64,000 bases of DNA from assembly GCA_025766275.1 (NCBI GenBank), contig JAFKAC010000131.1:62001-126000 (forward strand), in the 5' to 3' direction. The position numbers were made by a program, and so were the translations under genes. Positions 11,198-22,232 of the stretch are shown here, in pieces. The DNA comes from Lactarius indigo (lineage: Eukaryota > Basidiomycota > Agaricomycetes > Russulales > Russulaceae). The notes beneath the pieces were generated by a model. The model searched no databases. It was given only the letters and a program-made list of their open reading frames with translations, and was not told the origin of the DNA. Position 1 is the stretch's first letter, and each line of letters opens with the position of its first letter.

Positions 11198-11719
11198 TTA
11201 ATCGGTCATTTCGAACAGAACCTGCCATTTCTCCTCACTTGGCGTGAGCCAAATTTCGCCCCATTTTAGTTCCAGTGTTTTTCCATATGGCCATGGCTTG
11301 AGCGCTACTCCACGCATGCCCAGTCAGCATCAAATCAACAGACGCGTCACGCCGAGAGATACTCGGCTCACTGCAATGGAGATTGTAGCCATCGCCTTCG
11401 AGGACCAAGGGGAACACGGCGCGGGGAAAGGGCAGGCGAACATGCTGCGCTGCTAGCCTGGTGACGAGTTCCTACGCATATAGTTAGTGTTGTACCAGGA
11501 TTCCAGATATCACACCAACGGAGGTCGTCTCCTGCACTTGCGCATATAGAGCGATTACCTCCTTGTCTGTGCTGTTGATGCTGATCGACCGCGCACGCAA
11601 TCATAAAGTGAAGGTACACACTGTGTGGTATGAATATAGACTGAGGTGAAGGGGCACTTTTGGAAATTGTCAGTAGGAAGGAAGAGGAGCGAACTAGCAT
11701 TGAGCGTAAAAGGCGGCAT
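11198..11719 (-). CDS. small four-exon protein of unknown function (111 aa)
   Basis: I do not recognise the family. Four spliced pieces join in frame into a 111-residue protein: exon 1 11658-11719 (starts MPPFTLNASSLLFLPTDNFQ), exon 2 11514-11580 (INSTDKEVIALYAQVQETTS), exon 3 11372-11471 (ELVTRLAAQHVRLPFPRAVF, then PLVLEGDGYNLHC), exon 4 11198-11304 (LKPWPYGKTLELKWGEIWLT, then PSEEKWQVLFEMTD). Introns are 77, 42 and 67 nt. The 42-nt intron has an unusual gtgata donor, so that border is least certain. No signal peptide or membrane segment is present; the C-terminal half is Trp-rich and looks like a compact beta-rich domain. It lies convergent to BUD13 and downstream of TUP1. Confidence 0.5.
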
Positions 11720-11972
11720 TCTGGCCTCTGTCATTGCAAGACGATGGCAGTAGTGAAACGTCATGTAGGTATGATCGTCTCGACAGATTATATACATTCA
11801 CGGCGCCGATTCTCCACCCTTCTGGGGGTGTGTCCTAACACCTATCACAAACAATTGTCGCAGAAAGAAATAATAGGGGAAGCAAGAAAAAAAAGCGATA
11901 AATCCTGCTGTACAGAAATTGTAGCAGAGACATTGTTGTGCAAGGCAGTATACAGGCGCAACAGAAACATAT

Positions 11973-14504
11973 TTAAACCGTGTTATAGCTCCCTGGTTCA
12001 AAGTATTAGTGGGTCGACAACGAATATACTATCACTACGACACGTACATATTCGGGCGGCCCAATCGCCACTTCCAGTAGCGAGTAGACTTGCAGAGGGG
12101 CTCAGGTCGATAGAAATGACTAATTTCCGCCAAGTCGGTCAACTAGTCCAAAATTAACGACGAAAAAAGCGGATACCTGAATTTTTGTGCCCCTGGAGCA
12201 TAAACTGGACGATCGCCGAGCGAGAGTCCCAGAACTGCACACCGCGATCCTTCGAACCAGATACCACCCATTGGCCATCGTGCGACACCGCCACACTGAG
12301 GACATAGTCCTTGATAATACTCGACGTCATTGATTGAACACAAGAAACCGACGCAACCGTACCTTATGGCCGAGGAAGTTCATCGTGCACGCGGCCGACG
12401 CCTTGTCGCCTTCTTTCTTGACCACGGAACTGCTACCCGGTCGGTCAACTGGAAGAAGACCAGTACGCGGATCGCGCTTTGGTGCATTCGCCAGTAATTT
12501 GCCAACGTCCCAATACTTGAGCGTCTTGTCCAGACTCCCACTAACAATCCCATCGCCATCAGGGGTGAACGCGACACTGTAAACACTATCCTTGTGTCCT
12601 CTGAGGCGTTCAATGAGTTGGCCCGTCGCTACGTCCCATATGCGTACGGTGTTGTCAAGAGAACCCGCAGCAACAAGGCGCCCGTCGGGTGAAATCGCGA
12701 CGCTCGTCACACCCGAATCAGCAGTCTCGGTGTCGCGGTCTGCGAGGAGTTTGTTGCTTCCGTCTTGCATATCCCAAATACGTGTCGTGCGATCGCCGGA
12801 ACCAGATATGATCAGACGCCCATCACGCGAAAAGTCGAGTGAGTAAATCTCCTGGGTGTGCCCATCAAAAACGTTTCGGATGCGGCGTTTTGCGATATCC
12901 CAGATCTACAGTTTAGAGAATGAATTGAATAACACCGCGAAACTAATAGAGATGGTGTCGGAAAAAGACTCACGCGAATCTGCCGATCCTCGGCGCCAGT
13001 GGCAAGGTATTTTCCGTCTGGGCTGAAGCACACGCTCCGGATGTACAAATCGCCGTATTTGTTTGCTTTGTCATCCACAAGTACGCTATGGTGCAAGTTC
13101 GGTGGAAGTGAATCGCGGTGAAGTCCATAGGAACGCACCATGTCTTTGCCCCTGTCTTTGCATCGAAAATTTGGGCGGCGCGATTGCAGCCGGTAGCGAG
13201 ATACTTCCCATCAGCAGAAAACTTCACACAGCACACCACGCTGTCGCCACGCGACGCCGACGTCAGCGACCCTGAGAGGTATGGAGAGAACCGGCTCTTC
13301 ATACCTCTCGTGATGAAGTGTGTGCACAAGATTCACGTCAAGCGCACGTTTGATCTTGGGGTTAAAAATGGCGAACCAGTCACTACCTTCTTTTTTGAGC
13401 TCAGGAGGAACGCTAAGAGGGTCGAGTTCATCCAAGAAGCTGCTGTTCTCGCTTATCGGAGCGAGAGAACTCGTGTTGTCGGCAGCAGAGCTGGATGGTG
13501 GGGGTGGCTCATTAGTTGCCACAGACGATGGCGCTGTTCCAGGACCGGATACGCCACCAGCACCAGCGGTGAAAGGCGTCGTGGTAGAAGGTGGTGGTGG
13601 TAAGCCTGGACCACTATGTAAAATGCTATTGGGAGCGTGAGACGGCCCCCCGGGAGGTCCTATGGATGGGCTGAAGTTTTCTAGGGGACCTTTGACTTCC
13701 ACAGAACATCACTAGATTGTATTAAGAATGCGTACCAGGTCGATCTGTCTTGATTCTGTCCGTTTTGATCCTTTTGGACTCGCGTTGTTCGCGATCTCGT
13801 TCTCTCTCGCGCTCGCGCTCCTTGACCACCTCACGTTCGCGTTCTCTGTCACGGTCGCGCTCTCTTTCGATGAGGCCTCTGTCCCGCTCACGTTCACGTT
13901 CACGATCCCTGTCTCGGTCTCGGTCTCGGTCAAACGCTGGGTCACGCGGAGGCCTTCCCATGAAAGGATCTGAATATGGCAGGGCGGGTCCAGCAGTGGG
14001 GGTAGGAAGACCGGAAGCGCCGGGGCCAACATTGACGCCGAGATTGGGAGGCACGCCAGTTGCGCCTTGGCGGGCAGTCATAAGCTCTGCTCTCAGACGA
14101 GAAATTTCCTCTTCATACTGTTGGCGTATTTTTCCATGCTGAGCCTCGAGATCGTAGAGGCTTTGACGGATGATATTGAGTTCGTTGACCTGGCTAGCCA
14201 CTAGCGACAAGCGGTTGTTGGAACGGGAGAAGTGTGAGGCGTGGATCAAAGAACGAACCTTTGGTGTCAAACTCATCCCGCTGGTTCCGAAGGTGAACTA
14301 TATCCTGCGTGAGGACATCAAACTCTGATCTGATCATATCAAAACACTCGGAGAGACGAGTGTGAGACGGTTGTTGGGCAGGACCCTGGGTGGGTGGGAC
14401 GGTGGGCTGCAGGCTCCTGTGCTAAATAACAAGAAAGGAGTGAGAAATGAAGGATATAAAAATGAGAAGGGAGGACGAACTGCATAAATGGCGGAGGAAG
14501 ACAT
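11973..14504 (-). CDS. TUP1: General transcriptional co-repressor TUP1 (WD40)
   Basis: Tup1-type co-repressor that works with Ssn6/Cyc8 in the nucleus. The start ATG at 14504 gives MSSSAIYA, spliced to a Tup1 N-terminal tetramerisation helix ([20 protein letters not shown] ... [20 protein letters not shown]). Then come a Pro/Gly linker, an unusual Arg/Asp/Glu tract (about 13728-13940), another Pro/Ser linker, and [20 protein letters not shown] before the propeller. WD40 blades follow: [80 protein letters not shown], and the last, which splices to [18 protein letters not shown] and the stop at 11973. The terminal exons are very short. The architecture matches fungal Tup1. Confidence 0.93.
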
Positions 14505-16328
14505 TGTGGGAGTGAGGTTGAGGAAGAAGAAGAGAGTGCGAGGGATAGCGCCGAGAGACGTTTGCGGCGGGCTTAAGCCCAGCCTTTGGATTCGAGCTTG
14601 ACGATTATTCCCACGCTCCTCAACCGCCGGCTTCTCCTTTTATGGTCGCCCGTACGTGTGCCCATTACCCACACCTTATTCACATGATCCCAACGAGGTT
14701 GTCAAGGGAGGCGAAGCTCAGCTCAGTCACTTGTCTATTATCTTATCAAATGACACCATACAGAGTGCGACAAAATCGAGAACGTCCAACCCCGGAAAAA
14801 TAATCACATTGACGAGAAATGGACTAGAATCCACTCACGATGTGCATGGGCATGGTCAGAGCCACGACCAGGATTGTGGTCTTCAGGAGAAGGAAGTCAT
14901 GTGAACAGAATTTTACTTGACGCGCAAACCCTGATGCTGGCAAGGCACATTTCCATTATGCACTTTATTGGTCCCGCCCGGGCCAGTAAATTTAGGCCAC
15001 GTCTACAATAAGCGGTTCGTCTAGAAATTGAAATCACTGCAAAGAACAGGGCTCGATATAATGTATGATATACACACCGTGGATGGGCACCAGTAATCCT
15101 AAGGCCTTGGTACACCGCCAGTGTCTGTTTCCCCAGCCAAACGAAGACGGTGTATTAGTAAGTCTGAGTGCTACACGCCCAATCGGTTGCCAAGAGTCCT
15201 GAGACGGATGTGCCAGTGCCCGAGACGACGCAACCCAATACATCGTAATGCCACAGCTTAAGTACCGTTATCTAAACAGTATAAGAAAAATAGGCGATGG
15301 CGCCGACAAGCCTAGGTGGCGACGTATAGAAGGACTGGAGTACTGGGGCGTCAAGTAGCTGGCGTTCACGTGAGCTTGACCCGTCGATACAATTCTAGAG
15401 CCGGGCCATCCGGGTCGAGCTAACCAAGAACTAACCAGGTGCCAACGCATTAATACCTTCTATGTTTCCAACCTTAGCCCGCCTCTCAAAAGCCTCGCGG
15501 CTCCCACTCACACCCAAACGCGGAAATAAAGATTATTACAAGGGTGATTCTGATCTCTAGAAAATCTCGTCCCATTGGCTGACGGAACATCAGGAACACG
15601 ACAGGCATACCTTCCTGGGGGGCACCGTACTGGAGCACCAGGAAAACATGTGGTTCGAGGAAAAGCAAAGTATAGGCTTTGTGATGAGAAAGTGCGGTTC
15701 TTTGTAGCCCCACCCATAGAGGATATAAAAAGTTCTCCGGTACGTCCCAAATGTGTTGATATTGGGTTGCATACAGAAACCGTCTTTGGCCAGCTTCGCC
15801 CATACGTCGACCTCGGGGTTCGGCTTACCACTGGGCAAAGGCGAGAAATTTTCGGGAAACTTCCAAGAGGAGGTATGACCGGTGAACACTACTTCGAGAA
15901 GGCATCACGGCGAGATTCAGTCGGACAAACCCTGGAGGGTTCGTAGCTACATGCTCGCTCCCGTTTTACCACTGCCCTCCTGCACTCGCTATCGTGTATT
16001 GACTAAAGGGTGTGATGAAGCTGCGAACAGAGCTTTCAGTGTTACTAGCGTTCCTCTTGGTTGAAGCTTTAAAGGGCTACGATATAATTTCCTGTTCTTT
16101 TGCGAGCCGATAAATTCGAGGGTTTTATAACCTTTTGAACGTCTGAGGAGTACCATTCGCGTTCAGTAATAACGACCGGCTATCTTAGGTCATAACACCA
16201 GACAATCGACCCATGGGCGGATGATGATAGCTGCTTCACGATCACATGATCGCTCGTGCACGCACGCACGCACCTTCCCGTGAATCCTGTCAACGCGTTG
16301 ACATCTCTGCGCACTATCGTCCGTTCTC
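14505..16328. other. 1.8-kb intergenic region with decayed coding-like sequence
   Basis: The region lies between the TUP1 start and the Sos7-like gene. Minus-strand frames at 15486-15889 read like protein over short stretches (NPEVDVWAKLAKDGF, HIWDVPENFLYPLW) but in shifting frames with no clear start or splice pattern. They may be a gene remnant or chance. The proximal 150 bp must hold the TUP1 promoter. Confidence 0.35.
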
Positions 16329-17532
16329 ATGGAAGACGAACTATCGAGTATAAATTCTGCGAAGCGGCTACAATCGACGTTTGATTCCGCTCATCTTCGC
16401 ATTCGAGACGTTCAAGCTCGATTCAACTCTCGGTCTTTGGATCCCAGTGAAGATACATCGGGGTCTCGTGAATCTGGTGGTTTTCCCAAGACGCCAGACG
16501 CTTTGGCCGCTGAAGTTGCAGATTACATGGTATGCCGTGGTATGCTTCTTTCGGTCTATTCCTATGCGGTACTATCATGCGCTGGCAGTCTTTCATGCGT
16601 CGGCTGAAGTTTCAATATCTGGAAAATAACGCCAAAGACAAGTACGTGAAGACTATAGTAAACGACGAAGCGCCTATGATTACCGCGGATACCAACGTTG
16701 ATCTACAAGCCGCCAACTCGGTTAAGAAGGACAAGCTGAAGAGTGCAAAAACCCGACTGGCCGAGAGGCACAACGATATCAGGAACCTGGCACCACTCGT
16801 AGAGCATGGTGAGGTTCAGTTCCGATCTAAGTGGCATAACTTGACAGAGAGTGTAGATTACCTCAAGGCCAAAGGGTTGTCAACGGAAGCCGTTGCACTG
16901 ACACAAAGCATTCTCGATGCCAGACTCGCGATCATGCGCCTGCGTGGGATTCACCCGTCCCCTCCCTTAACCATTCCTGTCGCAGAAGAGACCCTCTCCT
17001 CACAAGTCGCTGATATGCAAATGCTGGAGGATGAGTTACAGGGTATCAATGAGAAAATAGCACGCGTAAAGGACAACATAAAGGAAGGCACCGTCAAAGT
17101 GGACCGTCTCTGGTCTGAGAAAGCAGAGGTAGAGAAGAGGGTGCCGGCACACAACGTTGAAGCAGATGACGGGCGTGCAGCCAAACTCTGTGACTGGTGC
17201 GTCCTACAGTCATTCTCACGTGCACCCGACTGAACAGAGCCAGGTATTCGTCGTCCTTGGCACTGCACCGGTCACTGTTCAACTTGCAATCGCCTCGATC
17301 GATTTCTGAGAACGAGCTGATGCTTTCCTACGAGATCGGTCCCAAGACCAAACGTCCACGTATTGTGGTGATCGTCCTACTTTTCCTGCCCAATACCAGA
17401 CAGCTGGCGGATGTTCGTATCGAGGGGCTAGAAGGGGTAGACATGACCAATATTGTTGATTCGTTTGTTCAGGCGAACGATGTACCGGGGCTGATCTGGC
17501 ATGTGTTATCTAGAGCAAGACAAATTAAATAG
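16329..17532 (+). CDS. Sos7/Kre28-like kinetochore protein
   Basis: Coiled-coil kinetochore protein resembling Sos7, the partner of Spc7/KNL1 (Kre28 in budding yeast). The start ATG at 16329 opens MEDELSSINSAKRLQ. Intron 1 joins VADYM to SFMRRLKFQYLENNAKDKYV, which I recognise as the signature segment of the Sos7 family. Two long coiled-coil stretches follow (DKLKSAKTRLAERHNDIRNL; QMLEDELQGINEKIARVKDN). Intron 2 joins KLCDW to YSSSLALHRSLFNLQSP, and the protein ends with a compact C-terminal part (SYEIGPKTKRPRIVVIVLLF ... IVDSFVQANDVPGLIWHVLS). About 350 residues in total. It is followed 90 bp downstream by a kinesin-10 gene on the same strand. Family assignment rests on remembered motif resemblance. 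Confidence 0.65.
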
Positions 17533-17622
17533 GGTATATATCTTATGTAATACGCGCGATCATGTGGACGTCTGTGTCACGCGTCACAATTGCAACCAAG
17601 ACCAGGGTTGACCGATACTACC

Positions 17623-20502
17623 ATGGCGAACGTGCAGACAGTCAAGATTGTGGCACGCCTCCGTCCTCCCATCCCCGGTGAGCTTAGCGATCAAGGCATT
17701 CGAATTGTCACCACAGACGACGAAAACGATTTTCCTGCAATATGTGTGAACAACCCCCGGGATCAGTCCCAAGTCTTCAAGTTCCCGTAAGCATTTGTGG
17801 CTCTGATGCGGGGGGGGGACGTTACCTGACCGAATAGCTATTCGCAGCTTCTCCTCGTGTTATGGCCACGACTCCCGCCAGGAGGATATATTCAAAGCGG
17901 ACGTGAGACCCCTGATTGAAATAGTGTATAGTGGAGCTGTGAGATGCTTCTCTCTTCTGCATGGGAAAACGCTAAATGGACTTAGACGGCCACCATCTTC
18001 GCGTATGGCGTCACGTCGTCCGGCAAGACACACACCATGCAAGGAACTCGTTCACAACCTGGTGTCATTCCTAGAGCTGTTGAGGTGTGTGGCTGATATA
18101 GGCCTCAGGCACCTTTCAGAACCTTATCTCCTTCGAGGCGTTGTTCGAATACAGACAGATGTGCAAAGATGACGCGTCGCTATCCGTATCCTACATGGAG
18201 ATATACAGGGATGAGGTCTATGATCTCTTGGTTGATCGCGAAACCGTGGGTCGCCTCTTAGTCGCGTCTGACGCAAGGGGTGCTTGTTTGAGAACTGACT
18301 CTTGCGATAATCTTGATAGGCCCCTAAATTACCAGTCAGGGAGAACGATGCTGGCCAAGTATTTGTTGCAAACTTATCATCAGTACCGATTCAAGACGTC
18401 AGCGAGTTCAATAGGTTATACACGTATGCACAGTCTAGAACCCGCTCTGTTCGGGGCTGACCAGTATTGGTGACCAGAATAGCGAACAAACAACGATCGG
18501 TCGGATCCACCCTCCTCAACAGAGCGTCGTCCCGCTCACACGCCATCTTGACTTTAGAAGTCAAACTGACGCGGCAGGACAAAAGTCGGTCCAGATTTTC
18601 TGTCGTGTGCGATATCGTTGACGTCGCAACAAGTTTTAACTGGGAAAATGAATTTGGTCGACCTCGCGGGCTCTGAGAATAATAAAGTGCGTGACACTTT
18701 CCCATCAGCATTACTGGCGTTAACCGTGCTACCCGTAGTTGACGGGAAACGATCCATCCCGCCTACAAGAGTCCGCAGCCATCAACAAATCCCTCAGCGT
18801 CTTAGGTCAGGTCGTTCACGCACTGAACACTGGGGCTGTGCGTTTTCTGTCGTTCTCTGCATGGCCCATTTTTGACATTCAACCTCTGCAGTCCCGAATT
18901 CCCTACCGCAACTCCAAGTTGACGCGTATTCTTCAAGATGCGTTAGGGGGCTCATCTGTTGGGCTTTTGATTTGTAATTTGGCACCTGGGCTCAAGTTCC
19001 GACAAGATACCTTGAATACCCTAAAGTAAGCAGGTTACCTCAAATGATTCGCGCCATTATTGACCCGTTGTAGTTTTGCTGTTCGAACACGGAACATTGA
19101 GAACAAGCCTGTTATCAACGAGCACGGTAAGGTCTCTGTCTGGCGTTTATGTCCACACTTAATTTGATATGCGCCTTGCAGAAGCCCAACCAGCTCCTAA
19201 GCTACACTTCTCCGCCACTCGCCCCGCTCCGCCTAAATTGGCTCCTCTAACGACGGCACCCATAGCAGGACCCTCCGAAGCCCCTTCGATTGTACCTCGT
19301 AGTATCCCCTCGAGGGTGACAAGCGCCGCGGGTCCATCGCGAGTCCCACGCAAATCAGCTGCATTCCATATGGCCGAGGCCGCACCTTATCCTAACACTG
19401 GAAAACGCAGGGAAAGCGGGATAGGCTTCTTCCGAGAGCGTTACAACATTAATAAAGGGTTGACTGATCAAGATATAGATGACAAGGTAATGCTTCAGTA
19501 CGTGATGAGAATATTCGAGCCAACCCAATTTCAGATCTCCAAAGCGGTGGAAGCGGAAGTTGAACGCCGGCTAAAGGAGAAATTAGACGAGATGGAGCGA
19601 CAGCGCGCGGTGGAGGAAGAACGTGCCCGCAAAGAAGCGGAAGTCGCAGATTTAACGAAAGACCAATCCGTCGAAATAGGACAACGAAGTCTACCCCCTG
19701 GTCTACTAACGCCTCTCTTGAAACGACATCAGGACCTCGACAACGAGTTGCGGCAGCGGTTGCAAGAGCTAGAGAAGAAATAGTACGTGTTCAGATAGCC
19801 GTATTTGGCCGTCTTGGATCCTGACACTCCCTTGACCGAACTATAGTGATCATGACAAGCGGGACACGGCGCACAAGCTCTCCCCCACGTCTCGGAAGAC
19901 TGGTCGTGCATATGTCGCGCTGGCAAGGTCACATTCCGAGAAGTGCGCCGCCCACAGCTACCATAGAAGAATATTGACATTGTACGCAGGGGCGACTTGC
20001 AGATCGCACTTGATCTCTACCGCAAGGCTGAAAGCTACGTACCAGACAACATAAAGCTGAAAGAGAGGTGGATACTTTTCGTCATCGAAGTATTCCTGTA
20101 TAAGCTTACATACCCTCCCATTTAATCCCACGCCCTTTCCAATCTCGTCACAGAATCAGGGAAATTGAGTGGGCAGCGACGCACGGCACAGCATTTCAGC
20201 CATCTCCAAAGCGGACCAGAACAAGGAAGAGAGCAAGACGTACAACGCAGGCAAGAGCTGCCAAGTCTGCGCTGAGCACAGTTCCTGAGAAGTCTGTCAG
20301 CAACGCCGAGAGCGACGAAGAAGTAGTAATTAGCTTGTTGGCAGACGAGTCCAAGGTTGATCTGCCTGAACGAGGCAACGGGGTGGTGAGAGCGAAGTTT
20401 GGTGTAGAACTCACAAACAGTCCAACGAAACAGAGTTCCGAAGCAGCAAGACCAGGCCGTGAATGCGGAGATGCAAGCTGTACCACAACAGGGAGTGCAT
20501 AA
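17623..20502 (+). CDS. Kinesin-10 (KIF22/Kid-like) motor
   Basis: Microtubule motor with an N-terminal motor domain. The start is ATG 17623 ([20 protein letters not shown]). Motor signatures: P-loop [31 protein letters not shown], switch [16 protein letters not shown], switch [17 protein letters not shown], and [19 protein letters not shown]. Many short introns interrupt the motor. A neck and stalk follow, including coiled coil [22 protein letters not shown] at about 19783 is not the end: splicing from there (donor gtacgtg) joins KKY to [20 protein letters not shown], then [13 protein letters not shown] to [20 protein letters not shown], the repeat-like C-terminal element of the Kid group. 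A basic tail ([14 protein letters not shown]) may bind DNA, and the protein ends at 20502. A role on chromosome arms or the spindle is inferred from the family. Confidence 0.85.
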
Positions 20503-21483
20503 ACAATATGAACTACAATGTCGAGTACTAGGTGGTTGATGACTCCGAGAAGGGTAGGCGTATGCTGGATAGCAGTACAGTAGCACAGATTGATAGAGTC
20601 AATGCATAACTCTCTGGCCGCATGCGGTCATAATGGTCATCTGCGCATCACATGGCGCATCTTGAACCGACCTATGAAGAGACTACTCCGAGTCAGTACA
20701 CTGCTCGAAGCCTGAAGTAGCTACACCTGGGCCGCCTTCCGCGTCGGTGATTCTTCTAGTTCAGTAGCAGTCGCTTTAAATGCCCAGCGACTACCGCAAG
20801 GTGCAAAAATCCGCAGCACGACATTGACACAACGCAGACCTTTGTAGCTGTCCTTCAGCGTTCTCGTCCCTTCGTAAACGCTTGCCACCATACTTTCGAA
20901 CGAACTAAGTTAATCGACGACATTGGCCGACGGCCGCATCGGTTAAACGTTCAGGTTGTCACAGGTACAACTTCTCTACAGGGAAAACCAGTGGAGCGTG
21001 CACGAACTCGCGTTGATCGCCCGCAATGAAGAAGACGCACGCTCGAAATGAACCAACTAAACGGGTCTGACTCACTTGTACGAATTTTATGCCCCAAGTT
21101 GGGTTTTTCAACAGAATGTCTGGGCCCAGTGAGCTGGGTACCCATCGCAACAAGATAGAAAGAGGAAGAGAGTAAACGCGAGGCACTCAGTGTGTAAACT
21201 CATAGCACCCCGGAAGAGGCACGGAATAAATCAGAGCGGGTGATTTGTTTTAGAGGCGAGGACTATACTGAGTAACTATACAGAAACGATGTTTGATATT
21301 ATAATCTTCTTAGCTGCCTCATGGTTGGGCAACTGTTTCGAGGCTGGTTAGGCTGCATTGCAGTGTGGCATCACGAGTAGGCAGTGAATGTGGGCTATGA
21401 GCCGTTCGGTGAACTCGAAGTGGTGGCGTTTTTCGTGCGGCGATCGACACTCGTGCCTCTGCAATCGTGATTAATGGCGAACA
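20503..21483. other. intergenic, no gene seen
   Basis: Short frames only and no recognised motif. This is the start of a 6.7-kb gene-poor stretch. Confidence 0.45.
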
Positions 21484-22232
21484 TCAAAAAATGTAACGAT
21501 CAAGTTGGACAATTGACATCCAACTTCCCGCGGAGACCTGGACAGCACCGATAATTACGATATTGCTGCCCCGGATACCACTTCGCCCGATCTGCCATAG
21601 ATCGCGTTGCTCGTCGACAGACCCAAGGTCTAATTCGCAAACCTAGAAAGTAATGTTCAGTGCACAACTAGTTTTTCTTCGCGTGATGGCGTCGGGAGTC
21701 AGACCTGAAGAAAAGCATCCACAGTTCGGCCGATCTGGCGAGTGAACCCAGCCATGCTGATGGGATTGCGCGTGCTCGCATGTTCACGAGTCAGAGCCTG
21801 GCGCTTGAACTCCTTGTAGCCGGGCCACTGATATTCACCGCAAACGAATTTAGCGAGTGAACACACGTCAACCACTGCGTTACTAACAACAATACGGATG
21901 TACGTGCTCGGCTTTTGACCAAGCAGCATGGGATGACTTGCATTTCGGAGATTATGACACCGACCATCGGTGGATGCTGTAAGAGAAATGCAAAGATCCC
22001 TACCCTCGCCCTCAAAAAAGACGGGCATCTGCAACTGCGCCGTTACGACGTGCCGTATTCTATCGGGGACACTGTGGGGAAACCACATCCTCTGAGGGAC
22101 CACCGTCCCCCTGTCCGTGATGCCGCGGTCGAGTAGTATCCAACAACCTGGTGAGCTGGAATGCTGGACTGGACTGTGGGAAGGGACAGAGTGGAGGAAG
22201 AAAAAATATCCCTCCCTCCCAACATAGGGCAA
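21484..22232 (-). CDS. uncharacterised agaricomycete-type protein (possibly degenerate)
   Basis: The product has no known function. Three spliced pieces read in frame on the minus strand. Exon A carries LQMPVFFEGEGRDLCIS ... LRNASHPMLLGQKPSTYIRI. A 63-nt intron (gttgtt...atcag) joins it to exon B, WPGYKEFKRQALTREHASTR, then NPISMAGFTRQIGRTVDAFL. A further intron near 21640-21702 joins exon C, VCELDLGSVDEQRDLWQIGR, SGIRGSNIVIIGAVQVSAGS, ending LDRYIF at 21484. The layout (WPGY...RNPI..., then a C-terminal VSAGSW element) resembles a multicopy family I remember from mushroom genomes (recollection, not searched). The true start is unclear; an ATG at 22232 or the later methionine of MPVFFEG are options. 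Confidence 0.5.

Noticed and set aside
13750..14142. Arg/Ser-rich plus-strand frame opposite TUP1, looking like an SR protein
   Set aside because: It is the antisense shadow of the Arg-Asp/Glu tract of TUP1, which has strong family support on the minus strand.
15486..15889. Overlapping minus-strand frames resembling a protein upstream of the Sos7-like gene
   Set aside because: Protein-like stretches alternate between frames with no convincing start, intron set or known motif, so it is kept only as a note in the intergenic entry.
19169..19783. Apparent end of the kinesin gene at the TAG near 19783
   Set aside because: A GT donor overlaps this stop, and splicing restores a typical Kid-group C-terminus down to 20502.
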